A DNA stretch of 53,945 nucleotides from Betaproteobacteria bacterium HGW-Betaproteobacteria-22 (lineage in GTDB: Bacteria; Pseudomonadota; Gammaproteobacteria; Burkholderiales; Methylophilaceae). Both the position numbers and the translations under genes were made by a program. Shown here piece by piece: positions 1 through 9,085 of this stretch. Within the stretch, counting starts at the first letter, position 1. Every line of letters begins with the position of its first letter. Where the stretch lies: positions 1 through 53,945 of the forward strand of contig PHCJ01000017.1 in assembly GCA_002842285.1 (NCBI GenBank). The letters run 5' to 3'. The notes beneath the pieces were generated by a model. It worked only from the letters and a program-made list of their open reading frames with translations. It did no database searches and was not told where the DNA came from.

Positions 1-1716
1 TGCTTCTTTAACCTGAATAATCACTTCAGTCATTTTGTCCATCAGGGCATTCACGCCGTCACATAATGCTGCAATGGCACCCGTCTTGCCTTCCAAGGGA
101 ACGCGGCTACTTAAATCACCTGCCTTGGCGCTTTCTATTATCGTTTGCGTTTCTACTACCGCATTCTCCAGTGCGGCTGCCGCGTTATGCTGCTCGGTAA
201 TGTCGGTGGCGTATTTCACCACTTTGAATGGTTTGCCGTTCATGTCTAGTATCGCGTTGTAGCTCGCTTGCAACCAGATCTCCTTGCCGCCCTTGCCTAT
301 GCGTTTGTATTGCCCAACTTCAGCTTCACCGCGGCCAAGCCTGTCCCAGAAAGCTTTGTATTCTTGGCTGTTGCGGTAGCTTGGTTCTACAAACATGCTG
401 TGGTGGTTGCCCACGATTTCAGTTTGGCTGTAGCCGGTCACCGCAGCAAAATTGTCATTCACAGCGAGAATCTTGCCAATGAGGTCAAATTCAACCACGC
501 CCTGAATTTTGTTGATAGCCGCAATCTGCCCGGCATGATCCAATGCACGCATACGCTGCTCAGTGATATCAATAGTGTAATTGACGATTTTCACCGGCTT
601 ACCATTCAAGTCATAAATCGGGTTGTAAGATGCCTGAATCCAGACCTCCTTGCCATTTTTGGCAATGCGTTTGTATTGACCGGCATCCGTTCCGCCACTG
701 ACTAATTTCTGCCAGAGGCTGCTGTAAGACTCACTCTTGGCATAGCTAGGGTCCAAAACTATGCTGACATGCTTACCAACAAGTTCGCCCTCCGCATAGC
801 CCAGCATATTCAGGTAAATCGAGTTGGCTTCCAAAATTGTGCCGTCCAGTCCCAGTGAAATAACCCCCTGCGCCTTTTTGATTGCTTCAATCTGGCATAG
901 GTAATCATTGTCCCGGGTTTTCTGTTGAGTAATATCGGTTGCATACTTGACCACGCTTACCGGCTTGCCGTAAATATCGACTATCGGGTTGTAACTGGCC
1001 TGCATCCATATTTCCTTGCCGCCTTTACCCAGATGCTTGAACTGACCGGACTGATACTCTCCGCGACTGAGTTTTTGCCACAGGTCGGCTGCCTCACCTG
1101 CGTTATTGGTATTGGGATCATTGAACATAGAGCTGAATTTACCAACCACCTCATTAGCGCTATAGCCAACAATGTCTAGGAAGTTCTGATTGGCATTTAA
1201 AATCTTACCATCCATGCTGAACTCAACGACTGCCTGAGACTTGCTGATTGCGGAGATTTGACCTTCAAAGTCAGCTGCTTTTTGTTTATCTTTGGTGATA
1301 TCAGTCATGTAGCTGGTGACTTTGTATATCTGCCCTTTCGCATTTGGAATTGGGCTGAAATACCCCTGAAACCAGTGTATCTGGCCATCTTTTGCAACAA
1401 AGCGGTATTGCCCGGTGTCGTTGCTACCGGCTGAGAGTTTGTCCCATAAACCCTGCATTTGCGACGTTACGCGCTCTTCTTGCGTAATAAAATCAAAGTG
1501 ATGCCTGCCTATCATTTCGCTTGCCTGATAACCGAGCGCCGTAAGCCAGTTCTGATTGACAGTTAAAAATTCACCGGAAGGCGTATATTCAACGACACAT
1601 CGCGCTTTATCAATCTCAAGTTTTAGCGCATGAAACTCTGCCACTTCATCCTGCAGCGCTTTGGCTTTTTTATTATTGAATAGACCACTCATCAAGTTCA
1701 TTAGGCTTACACTCAT
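1..1716 (-). CDS. soluble methyl-accepting chemotaxis protein with four PAS domains (3' end outside window)
   Basis: Chemoreceptor that would sense a signal through PAS domains and pass it to CheW/CheA. The frame is open for 572 codons from the ATG at 1716 to the left edge, so the C-terminal signalling domain is not in the window. Four PAS units end at the DIT(K/Q/E) motifs near residues 137, 262, 383 and 505. Units 2-4 share an almost identical W(M/I/L)QASYN segment followed by GKP and DIT, so they arose by internal duplication. After residue 505 comes a HAMP-like helical segment. No signal peptide or membrane helix is visible, so the receptor is probably cytoplasmic, like Aer/BdlA-type PAS receptors that bind haem or FAD. 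It lies 38 bp after cheW on the same strand, in an operon with cheW and cheA. The receptor assignment rests on PAS architecture and context because the MCP hairpin itself is not seen. Confidence 0.85.
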   Translation of the reverse strand, partial: MSVSLMNLMSGLFNNKKAKALQDEVAEFHALKLEIDKARCVVEYTPSGEFLTVNQNWLTALGYQASEMIGRHHFDFITQEERVTSQMQGLWDKLSAGSNDTGQYRFVAKDGQIHWFQGYFSPIPNAKGQIYKVTSYMTDITKDKQKAADFEGQISAISKSQAVVEFSMDGKILNANQNFLDIVGYSANEVVGKFSSMFNDPNTNNAGEAADLWQKLSRGEYQSGQFKHLGKGGKEIWMQASYNPIVDIYGKPVSVVKYATDITQQKTRDNDYLCQIEAIKKAQGVISLGLDGTILEANSIYLNMLGYAEGELVGKHVSIVLDPSYAKSESYSSLWQKLVSGGTDAGQYKRIAKNGKEVWIQASYNPIYDLNGKPVKIVNYTIDITEQRMRALDHAGQIAAINKIQGVVEFDLIGKILAVNDNFAAVTGYSQTEIVGNHHSMFVEPSYRNSQEYKAFWDRLGRGEAEVGQYKRIGKGGKEIWLQASYNAILDMNGKPFKVVKYATDITEQHNAAAALENAVVETQTIIESAKAGDLSSRVPLEGKTGAIAALCDGVNALMDKMTEVIIQVKEA

Positions 1717-1754
1717 AATTACCAATCCTTGTTATTTTTAAACGTCAGTTCTTA

Positions 1755-2252
1755 TTAAGCTGCTACGGCATCTACCAACGCCATTTCCTGGCTACTCATC
1801 AGTTGCTCGATATCGACCAAGATCAACATCCGTTGATCCAGCGTTGCCAGACCGACGATATATTTTGTATCTATGCTAGTCACCAATGAGGGCACGTCAC
1901 GAATCTGCTCATCTTTCAGGGCGATCACATCGGATACGCCATCCACCACAATGCCTACCACTCGGCCATGCAGGTTCAGAATAATCACCACGGTAAATTC
2001 GTTGTATTCCACCTTGCCTAAATTAAACTTAATGCGCAAATCCACAATCGGCACAATCTTGCCGCGCAGATTGACTACCCCTTTAATAAACGCGGGGGTA
2101 TTGGCAATTTGCGTCACGGCGTCATAGCCTCGAATTTCCTGTACTTTGAGAATCTCGATGCCATATTCTTCGGCACCCAATACAAAGGTGAGGTACTCGC
2201 CCTCTACGCCTTTGGTTTTTATGCCTGTTGTCGCTGCAGTTTCTGTGCTCAT
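1755..2252 (-). CDS. cheW: chemotaxis coupling protein CheW
   Basis: Scaffold protein that links chemoreceptors to the kinase CheA in the cytoplasmic array. The 165-residue length is normal for the family. The core reads as a CheW fold, with the [11 protein letters not shown] and [17 protein letters not shown] segments typical of the two beta-subdomains. A strong Shine-Dalgarno (AAGGAG) precedes the ATG at 2252. The gene starts 12 bp after cheA and is followed closely by the PAS receptor gene, so the three are almost certainly co-transcribed. A second CheW-like protein (pilI) serves the pilus pathway near 48.4 kb. Confidence 0.95.
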   Translation of the reverse strand: MSTETAATTGIKTKGVEGEYLTFVLGAEEYGIEILKVQEIRGYDAVTQIANTPAFIKGVVNLRGKIVPIVDLRIKFNLGKVEYNEFTVVIILNLHGRVVGIVVDGVSDVIALKDEQIRDVPSLVTSIDTKYIVGLATLDQRMLILVDIEQLMSSQEMALVDAVAA

Positions 2253-2264
2253 TGCGTAAGCTCC

Positions 2265-4610
2265 TTATGCGTTACTTTGATTTTGTAATTGTGGATGATG
2301 CTGGTTAGAAAATGCGGGGGCACCTGTCAGATAATTGGCGCTCTGCCCCATTTGAATGAGTGCAGTCACGTCAAGAATCAGCGCAACGGAGCCATCCCCC
2401 ATAATTGTGGCGCCCGACACGCCCGGTATCTTTTTAAAGTTTGTTTCCAGACTCTTAATCACCACTTGCTGCTGGCCTACCAGGCGATCTACAAACAGCG
2501 CTGATTTTTTACCTTCTGCCTCCAGGAGCACCAATACACCCTGCGTGGGATCTGTGATGTCCGTGGCATGGTTAAACAAAGCGTGTAGCGCGATAATGGG
2601 CAGATATTCTCCACGCACATGCACCATGCGCCCTTCACCCGTCACGGTTTTAATGTCTTCTTCACGCGGTTGCAAAGTTTCTACAATCAGGTTGAGTGGA
2701 ATCACGTAGATACTTTCACCAAGTGACACCGACATACCATCCAGAATTGCCAGCGTCAGTGGCAGTGAGATAGAGATTGTTGTACCAAAACCCAGCGCTG
2801 AGCGGATTTCAACCACACCGCCCATCGCGCTAATGTTACGTTTTACCACATCCATGCCCACGCCACGGCCAGACACATCGGTCACCACTTCAGCCGTAGA
2901 AAAACCAGGCGCGAAAATCAGGTTGAACACTTCGTTATCCGACATGCTCTCGCTGACAGCCAACCCGTTTGAATGGGCTTTAGCGAGGATTTTGTCACGG
3001 TTTAAGCCTCCGCCATCATCGGTGACTTCAATGACAATGCTGCCGCCCTTGTGCGCGGCTGAAAGCGTCAGTGTGCCAGTCTCGCTTTTGCCGGCGCGCT
3101 TGCGGTTTTCGGGCATTTCAATACCATGATCCACACTGTTGCGTACCAAGTGCGTGAGTGGGTCTACTATGCGCTCAATCAGGCCTTTATCCAGCTCGGT
3201 TGCGGCACCCACGGTCACAAACTCGACTTTCTTGCCCAGCTTGCCTGCAAGATCACGCACCATGCGCGGAAAGCGTGAAAAAACAAAGTCCATGGGCATC
3301 ATGCGTATCGACATCACCGCTTCCTGCAGGTCGCGCGTATTACGCGTGAGCTGTGTAACGCTATTGATCAATGCCTCGTTATGCACAGGATCCAGCATAC
3401 TGATGCGCTGCTCAATCATGGCTTGTGTAATCACAAGCTCACCCACCAGATTAATCATTTGATCGACCTTCTCCACCCCTACACGAATCGATGAAGTCTC
3501 AGCACTGGCTGCGGCTTTATCTGACTCACGGCGACCCGGGCTTCTGCGTTCAACACCTCCTGGCGCTCCAGCTGCCGGTGGTGCCGCTTCGGCCTCAACC
3601 TGAGTGACAGTGTTTGTAGCGCTTTTGACCCCGCTATTCGCTTCAGTGAGCGCTGTGTCATCGCCAATCAGCTCTGCTTTTAGCGCATCCGGATGTGGCT
3701 GGAACGGTGCAAAGAAACCGTAACCTTCTTCAACCTTTTCTTTACCTTCTTCTTCAAACAAGCCGTAGCCTACTTCTTCCTGTACGATTTTTTCTGTTTG
3801 CGTCTTGCTTGCTCCGGCAGGTGGCGTGGCCACAGATGCAGTTTCAGGAACGTTTTCTGCCGTTACGGCCCTGGGGACACTAGCCGAGGCCAGCGATATG
3901 ACTAAATCATCCGGATCTACGATAAAGGAACAGATTGAAATAATATCCGCCTGCGATGAATCTGTAGTAAGCGTAAAAACACTGCGGCCATCCGCTTGTT
4001 TGCTGACCGCTACAATGCCCAACAAACCCAGCTCTTCCTGCAGGTTCTCAATATCTTTTTCTTTCACTTCCGGCAACACGATATTAAAGCAGCTTGTACC
4101 TTCGGGAATTTCATGTTGCGCGACTTCAGCGGTGCTAGAAAGCGCTACAGGAGCAGCTGTTGAAACAGCCTCATGTACTGGTTTAACTTCCTCCAAGGGC
4201 GCTGCCGCAACCGGTGTACCTTGTGCCTCTGACAATGATTTAAGCACCATTTTTACGTCCGACACTTGCTCCTGGTCCACATCTGTTGCCAGGCGGTGGC
4301 CGTCCAACTCCATTTTCAACACATCTTTGGCCGCTAAAAAAGCATCCACATGCTCAGCCGTAAGTGCCATTTCATGTTTGCGTATCTTGTCGAGCAGGTT
4401 CTCCAGCACGTGCGTAATTTCGGTCATATCCATAAAGCCAAATGTAGCGGCCCCCCCCTTAATCGAGTGTGCCGCGCGAAAAATCGCATTAAGCTCTTCG
4501 TTGTCCGGATTTTCTATATCAATGCCCAAAAGCAATCGTTCTGCCTCAGCCAACAGCTCCTCAGCCTCATCAAAGAAGATCTCATAAAACTGACTCATAT
4601 CGATTGTCAT
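2265..4610 (-). CDS. cheA: chemotaxis histidine kinase CheA
   Basis: Autophosphorylating kinase that passes phosphate to CheY (and CheB) under receptor control. Length is 781 aa. Domain order: N-terminal Hpt with the phospho-accepting His48 in an AAHSIKGGA motif; a CheY-binding (P2-like) region and a long low-complexity linker with a repeated GYG(L/F)F motif; the dimerisation helices; the HATPase domain with N-box Asn491 (LVRNSVDHG) and glycine boxes DDGGG and GRGVGMD near residue 583; and a C-terminal CheW-like domain. It is the first gene of the cheA-cheW-receptor set. The preceding 363 bp carry no gene but a tandem repeat at 4714-4747. Only one Hpt is present, unlike the pilus homologue ChpA in this window. 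Confidence 0.97.
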   Translation of the reverse strand: MTIDMSQFYEIFFDEAEELLAEAERLLLGIDIENPDNEELNAIFRAAHSIKGGAATFGFMDMTEITHVLENLLDKIRKHEMALTAEHVDAFLAAKDVLKMELDGHRLATDVDQEQVSDVKMVLKSLSEAQGTPVAAAPLEEVKPVHEAVSTAAPVALSSTAEVAQHEIPEGTSCFNIVLPEVKEKDIENLQEELGLLGIVAVSKQADGRSVFTLTTDSSQADIISICSFIVDPDDLVISLASASVPRAVTAENVPETASVATPPAGASKTQTEKIVQEEVGYGLFEEEGKEKVEEGYGFFAPFQPHPDALKAELIGDDTALTEANSGVKSATNTVTQVEAEAAPPAAGAPGGVERRSPGRRESDKAAASAETSSIRVGVEKVDQMINLVGELVITQAMIEQRISMLDPVHNEALINSVTQLTRNTRDLQEAVMSIRMMPMDFVFSRFPRMVRDLAGKLGKKVEFVTVGAATELDKGLIERIVDPLTHLVRNSVDHGIEMPENRKRAGKSETGTLTLSAAHKGGSIVIEVTDDGGGLNRDKILAKAHSNGLAVSESMSDNEVFNLIFAPGFSTAEVVTDVSGRGVGMDVVKRNISAMGGVVEIRSALGFGTTISISLPLTLAILDGMSVSLGESIYVIPLNLIVETLQPREEDIKTVTGEGRMVHVRGEYLPIIALHALFNHATDITDPTQGVLVLLEAEGKKSALFVDRLVGQQQVVIKSLETNFKKIPGVSGATIMGDGSVALILDVTALIQMGQSANYLTGAPAFSNQHHPQLQNQSNA

Positions 4611-4713
4611 TGCTGTACCCCGCTCTTGTTTTCTTCTTCTACATTAACTTGTTAACTTACCAGGTGCTTCTGGCTTAATGTTTATTCATGCCGGCCATGT
4701 TTGCTTTGCTGAC

Positions 4714-4747
4714 TTTGAAGTGCCACTTTATTTGAAGTAGCACTTTT
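4714..4747. repeat. 17-bp tandem repeat upstream of cheA
   Basis: Two adjacent 17-bp copies, TTTGAAGTGCCACTTTA and TTTGAAGTAGCACTTTT, about 105-137 bp before the cheA start. Each copy is itself nearly palindromic (AAGTGCCACTT). The rest of the 363-bp gap between cheA and cheY (4611-4973) is AT-rich and holds no gene that I can support. The repeat may be a regulator binding site for the cheAW operon. Confidence 0.5.
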
Positions 4748-4973
4748 AATCTTGAGTTTGCTGAACAAATCAATTAACAGCTAAAGCATCCATGAATGTG
4801 GCTTTATTGACAGATAGCTAACAGCTTCGCACACAAATGTCGGATTTAAAGCGTGAATTAAAACGGTATATGCCTAGTTACTTTTAAATTTAGACTAAGC
4901 ACCCGATTTATGTTTTAAATTAAGCATCAGGCACGACTAGTTAGCTATATGCAAGAAAATACACTGAATTAAA

Positions 4974-5342
4974 TTAAGACCCGATCACCTTCTGCACCAC
5001 CTCAATTAACCGTTTTGGATCAAACGGTTTTACCAGCCAGCCATTCGCACCCGCCGCCTTGCCTTTTGCTTTCATTTCGTCAGACGACTCAGTGGTGAGC
5101 ATTAAAATTGGTACTTTTTGATAAGAACCTAACGCACGCAAATTTTTAATCAGCGTCAGGCCGTCCATAATTGGCATATTCTGATCCGTCAACACCAAAT
5201 CCACTGTCTTTTCTTTCGCCTTATTCAATCCATCCTGGCCATCTACAGCCTGTACTACCTCATATCCTGCGGCCTTTAAACTAAAAGCCACCATTTGGCG
5301 AAGTGAGCCGGAATCATCTACTGCTAATATTGTTTTTGCCAT
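4974..5342 (-). CDS. cheY: single-domain response regulator CheY
   Basis: Receives phosphate from CheA and binds the flagellar switch (FliM) to change rotation. It is a 122-aa stand-alone receiver with the acidic pocket D9-D10, phospho-acceptor Asp53 (TDQNMP), switch Thr83/Thr84 and Lys105. The sequence MAKTILAVDDSGSLRQ is typical of flagellar CheY of proteobacteria. A sigma-28 promoter (5419-5445) stands about 75 bp before the start, which fits a late flagellar gene. Its upstream neighbour on the same strand is the CheZ-like gene, the usual partner of CheY. Confidence 0.95.
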   Translation of the reverse strand: MAKTILAVDDSGSLRQMVAFSLKAAGYEVVQAVDGQDGLNKAKEKTVDLVLTDQNMPIMDGLTLIKNLRALGSYQKVPILMLTTESSDEMKAKGKAAGANGWLVKPFDPKRLIEVVQKVIGS

Positions 5343-5418
5343 TTATTTACTCGCTTATACTCACTGTTAACGAACTTCCCATTTAAAATTTACATTTATT
5401 TACAGTTAACCTACTTAA

Positions 5419-5445
5419 CTATCGGCAGACAATCTGTGTTATTTA
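5419..5445 (-). promoter_or_regulatory. sigma-28 (FliA) promoter before cheY
   Basis: Read on the minus strand the sequence is TAAA, 15 bp, GCCGATAG, which matches the FliA consensus (TAAA-N15-GCCGATAA) at all but the last base. It lies just before cheY, inside the gap after the CheZ-like gene. The FliA gene itself is at 16318. The first transcribed base would be near 5411. Confidence 0.75.
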
Positions 5446-5454
5446 GGATTAAAT

Positions 5455-6003
5455 TCAAAAAAGATCAATATCACCCGTTGCCATGTCCTGCTGTCCAACA
5501 GAACGACGCAATCCTCCTGAAAGCGCGTGACTGCCTTCATGCAGATTGTGACTCATCATCTCCAGAAATTGAGCAATTTGCTCATGTTCATGGCTGGGGT
5601 CCATGGCATTGCCATGTGTTTCCAGCTCATGCAATAAGTCTTTTAGCCCAATCACACGTTTAATGGTTCTTGAAATTAGCTGACTGGTTAAATCCTGAAA
5701 TTGCAAACTGGTGACGACAGCATTCACTTCATCGCTGATAGTGTGCTTGAGTATATCCAGTTTTTCGACCGAGGCTTGGGGTAGAGCCTGACTATCTGTC
5801 AGCTGCGCAATAATCAACTGTTGCTGAGCGACAGCCTCATGAATGGCAGCAAAGCCGGCGCCTAGTTTTTCAATGGCCTCATTGAGTAGAAATGTGGTTT
5901 GGAGCAGGTCAGCCTCAACCTCAACCAAGTGCTGCTTACCGTGCTCTGAAACAGCAGCCAGCAGTTTTCTTAACTCTTCTATTGGCAGTGCTTTTATTTC
6001 CAT
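5455..6003 (-). CDS. CheZ-like CheY-P phosphatase candidate (short form)
   Basis: Probably the phosphatase that removes phosphate from CheY. The protein is 182 aa, shorter than classical CheZ (about 214). It is predicted to be mostly helical and contains the segment QFQDLTSQLI at residues 101-110, which matches the CheZ active-site stretch: the catalytic Asp (D104) and Gln (Q108) keep the D-L-T-x-Q spacing. The C-terminus ends in GDIDLF after a flexible stretch, resembling the acidic CheY-docking tail of CheZ. It lies directly before cheY on the same strand, the standard CheZ context. The overall sequence otherwise diverges, so automated annotation may call it hypothetical. I infer a phosphatase from the motif and position. 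Confidence 0.75.
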   Translation of the reverse strand: MEIKALPIEELRKLLAAVSEHGKQHLVEVEADLLQTTFLLNEAIEKLGAGFAAIHEAVAQQQLIIAQLTDSQALPQASVEKLDILKHTISDEVNAVVTSLQFQDLTSQLISRTIKRVIGLKDLLHELETHGNAMDPSHEHEQIAQFLEMMSHNLHEGSHALSGGLRRSVGQQDMATGDIDLF

Positions 6004-6126
6004 ACGCTAACTCTCACGCGGCATAAATTCATGCTATATCCCCCTCCACGTCAAATGACACTTACCAATTATTGTTCTAAATTCTATTATTGTTTTTTTT
6101 GTATTCTAACCATGGCGCTGTAACTA

Positions 6127-7062
6127 TCACTCTACATTCACAGCTTCACTGATGGCGGACTGGTCCGCATCGGAAGGCACATTGACCGCTGCGCTGTCTT
6201 TAAGTGCATCTTCCTCGGCTTTTTTATTCATCACGATGATGCTGATACGCCTATTAATCGGATTTAACGGGTTTTCTTTATCAAATAATGAGGCCGAAGA
6301 CAATCCAACCACGCGTAGCAGCTTTGTTTCATCCATGCCACCCGCAATCAATTCTCTGCGTGATGCGTTAGCACGGTCTGACGACAACTCCCAATTGCTA
6401 TAGCCTTTTTCACCACTGGAATATGAGGCGGCATCAGTATGGCCTGATAGGCTGATTTTATTTTCAACGCCGTTCAGCATCTGTCCGATTTCTTTTAAGA
6501 TTTGCTTGGCATAGGGCTGCATATCGGCCTTAGCGGATTCAAACATCGGTCTATTTTGCTCATCTACAATCTGAATGCGCAGGCCTTCACTGGTGATATC
6601 CAAAATCAGCTGTTTTTTAAATTTGCTTAGATTAGGACTATTCTCAATTGCCATCTCAAGCTTATTTTTCAACTCAACTAATTTTTCTGCCTCGGCTTTC
6701 TCAAGCGCGGCTTTAGCATCTTTCACATCAACCGCTTTTTGTTTGCCAGGTGGGCCATCAACAGGTTTCACCTGACCTTCTTTTTTAGTAAGATCCTTAC
6801 CGCCACCGCCTTTAATCAGGGTTTCACTGGCGCCAATCGAGGTGCCTCCCATCAACGCTACTTTTAACGGTGTTTTAAAATATTCCGAAATACCTTCTCT
6901 TTGCGCTTTTGAGGTGGATCCCAACAACCACATCAACAGAAAAAAGGCCATCATCGCCGTCACAAAGTCGGCATAGGCGATTTTCCAGGCGCCCCCATGA
7001 TGGCCGCCACCGCCTTTTTTGATTTTCTTGACAATAATGGGTTTTTTTAACTCTTCAGCCAT
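6127..7062 (-). CDS. motB: flagellar stator protein MotB
   Basis: Inner-membrane stator subunit that carries the ion-binding aspartate and anchors the motor to peptidoglycan. Length is 311 aa. It has a short basic N-terminus, one membrane helix around residues 28-50 with the proton-accepting Asp32 in AYADFVTAMMAFFLLMWLLG, a plug/linker, and a C-terminal OmpA-like domain with SLSGHTDAA and NWELSSDRA motifs. It follows motA by 41 bp, in one operon. It differs clearly from the second MotB-like protein at 17797 (272 aa). Confidence 0.95.
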   Translation of the reverse strand: MAEELKKPIIVKKIKKGGGGHHGGAWKIAYADFVTAMMAFFLLMWLLGSTSKAQREGISEYFKTPLKVALMGGTSIGASETLIKGGGGKDLTKKEGQVKPVDGPPGKQKAVDVKDAKAALEKAEAEKLVELKNKLEMAIENSPNLSKFKKQLILDITSEGLRIQIVDEQNRPMFESAKADMQPYAKQILKEIGQMLNGVENKISLSGHTDAASYSSGEKGYSNWELSSDRANASRRELIAGGMDETKLLRVVGLSSASLFDKENPLNPINRRISIIVMNKKAEEDALKDSAAVNVPSDADQSAISEAVNVE

Positions 7063-7103
7063 TGCCTAAATCCCGAGATATTTACCGTTGCAATCAACAT
7101 CAC

Positions 7104-7967
7104 TTATTTACCTTTTGCTGCCTGCTTAACATGTGTTTCAAGCTCGGCAAAGCCCGGACGCTCTGTTGAATACAGCACTTTACGCCCAAACTCAACCGCA
7201 ATGGCTGGCGCATAACCATTCAGGCTGGCGAGCAATGTCACCTTGACCGTTTGATACATTTTGGTGCTTTCTTCCAGTTTTTGCTCAATCAAACCAGCCA
7301 GCGGCCCTACAAAGCCATAAGCCAGCAAAATACCCAGGAATGTGCCCACTAAAGCGTGCCCGATCAACACCCCCAACTCGTTTGGCGGCAAGTGCAGACT
7401 TTCCATGGTGTGCACCACGCCCATCACCGCAGCCACAATACCAAATGCAGGCAGACCATCCCCCAATTTGGAAATCGCATGCGCAGGCACATGACCCTCC
7501 ATATGATGCGCTTCGATTTCGTTGTCCATTAGATTTTCAACTTGGAAGGCATCCATATTGCCAGACACCATCAGGCGCAAATAATCGGTAATGAACTCTA
7601 CCAGGTGATGATCGTGCAACAATGTGGGGTACTTGCCAAAAAGCGGGCTTGCCTCAGGATTTTCCACGTCGTTTTCAATCGACATCATGCCGTCTTTACG
7701 AATCTTGGTGAGAATCTCAAACAGAAGCGCCAGCAAGTCCATATACAGCGCCTTGTTGAATTTTGAGCCTTTAAACAGGCCTGGCAAAGTTTTGATGGTC
7801 GCTTTAATAGTTTTACTATCGTTGCCTACAACAAATGCACCCAATGCACCACCAAAAATCATCACGACCTCCAGCGGCTGCCATAAACCACCCAGGTGAC
7901 CGCCTGCCATCGCGTAGCCACCGAACACGGCACCACAGATCATTACATAGCCAATAATAATAAACAT
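7104..7967 (-). CDS. motA: flagellar stator protein MotA
   Basis: Inner-membrane stator subunit that surrounds MotB and transmits torque to FliG. Length is 287 aa, with four membrane segments: two near the N-terminus (residues 1-55) and two near residues 170-225. The cytoplasmic loop has the KIRKDGMMSIEND segment that carries the charged residues contacting FliG. It precedes motB. The 200 bp upstream (7968-8169) is AT-rich and I found no clear sigma-28 promoter there, so expression of this pair may start further upstream or use another factor. Confidence 0.95.
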   Translation of the reverse strand: MFIIIGYVMICGAVFGGYAMAGGHLGGLWQPLEVVMIFGGALGAFVVGNDSKTIKATIKTLPGLFKGSKFNKALYMDLLALLFEILTKIRKDGMMSIENDVENPEASPLFGKYPTLLHDHHLVEFITDYLRLMVSGNMDAFQVENLMDNEIEAHHMEGHVPAHAISKLGDGLPAFGIVAAVMGVVHTMESLHLPPNELGVLIGHALVGTFLGILLAYGFVGPLAGLIEQKLEESTKMYQTVKVTLLASLNGYAPAIAVEFGRKVLYSTERPGFAELETHVKQAAKGK

Positions 7968-8169
7968 ACAACCATACCCCTTGCCAGATATTGCAATATT
8001 AATAATTACGCTTCAAGAATAGCCAATATAACGTAATTCAATTGCATGAATAAAGCGTTTTTTTACACATTCATTTCAAATGCTTTGCCATTGAAACAGA
8101 AATCTTCACTTAGCCCTTTGATAATTATCAATATATATTTCCAAATATTTGCGTAAGTGTCGTTTTCCA

Positions 8170-8976
8170 TCAATTCTCTTGCGCCATTTTCCACACGTAA
8201 AGCTTATTTTTTGTGCCATACAGGTCAATCACATCCGTGGGCGTACTGCCGGTAATCTCAAACTCGTAGCTCACCAGCAGTGTATGCTTGCGCATTTCGG
8301 CTTTGGCCTTATGCCACAATGCTGGCATGGCTGCGGGTGAAAGATAAGCAAAAACCACATCATAATCGGCAAAATTTAAAGCGTGATAATCCCCTCTTGT
8401 GAACACAGCGCGCGAACGCTTAAACTTAGCTCTTACCACACTGATTAGCCAGGGCAACGGTGCGAGTTCAATGCCTTCAATCCTACTTTCAGGCCTGAGT
8501 TTAGCGAGATACATAGACATATCACCCAGACCACTGCCTATATCAATCATCCGTATCGGCCTATCTTTGGGCAGCAAATCGGTTACTGCCTGCCTTACCA
8601 CTGCCGTTGATGGATAAAATGGCACTTGCGTGCGATAGGTGCTCCAGTAAAGGCTCAGTGTTACCAAAAAACCAGCCAGGTAAATTTCGCTGGGAATGGA
8701 TAAATAAAACATCAGAAAAATGGCTATCGGAAAACAAAAGTGTATCCAGCGCCACCAGGTCGGCATGCGTAAAGCGCAAACGAGCACCAAAGTGAAAAAG
8801 CTTTGAAACAGTACAAAAATCAACACCGGGATCTGGATATAGCGCCCAGAATAGTGGTGAGTGGCTTCTTGAATCAAATAAAATAAGGCCAATAAGGCAA
8901 GCAGCACACCAGACTGAATCAACAATGAAAGTGTTGCAGGTTTTAAGTAAATAAAATTGGATAATCGATGCTGCAT
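8170..8976 (-). CDS. membrane-anchored class I SAM-dependent methyltransferase
   Basis: A 268-aa protein of unknown target. The first ~120 residues form about four hydrophobic helices, so the protein sits in the inner membrane. The C-terminal half is a Rossmann methyltransferase domain with motif I IDIGSGLGDMS, followed by a plausible motif II (GIELAPLPW) and VVFAYLSPAAMPALW. It lies between flhC and motA on the same strand, but a terminator separates it from flhDC, so co-regulation with motility is not shown. The substrate (protein, lipid or small molecule) cannot be told from sequence. The membrane anchor is not typical of CheR, and the CheR-specific regions are absent. Confidence 0.8.
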   Translation of the reverse strand: MQHRLSNFIYLKPATLSLLIQSGVLLALLALFYLIQEATHHYSGRYIQIPVLIFVLFQSFFTLVLVCALRMPTWWRWIHFCFPIAIFLMFYLSIPSEIYLAGFLVTLSLYWSTYRTQVPFYPSTAVVRQAVTDLLPKDRPIRMIDIGSGLGDMSMYLAKLRPESRIEGIELAPLPWLISVVRAKFKRSRAVFTRGDYHALNFADYDVVFAYLSPAAMPALWHKAKAEMRKHTLLVSYEFEITGSTPTDVIDLYGTKNKLYVWKMAQEN

Positions 8977-8986
8977 CTAACCGCCG

Positions 8987-9039
8987 ACAAAAAGCCCAGT
9001 GAATATTAAGCGGTAATTTACCACTAAATCACACTGGGC
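8987..9039 (-). terminator. rho-independent terminator of flhDC
   Basis: On the minus strand GCCCAGTG (9039-9032) pairs with CACTGGGC (9001-8994) and is followed directly by TTTTT. The loop contains a second small hairpin, GGTAA/TTACC. It lies about 50 bp past the flhC stop, so flhDC probably forms its own transcript. Confidence 0.8.
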
Positions 9040-9085
9040 GATATTTGCACCAATTTGCAACGCTAAATCGCTTAAAATCTAGTGC

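Noticed and set aside
268-705. 145-residue plus-strand ORF within the receptor gene
   Set aside because: It is antisense to the PAS-encoding frame, lacks a ribosome site and resembles no protein; the repeats in the PAS units create open antisense frames.
3805-4587. 260-residue plus-strand ORF over cheA
   Set aside because: Antisense shadow, Ser-rich, no start signal; cheA is unambiguous.
7968-8169. Sigma-28 promoter before motA
   Set aside because: No TAAA-N15-GCCGATAA-like match on the minus strand was found in this gap.
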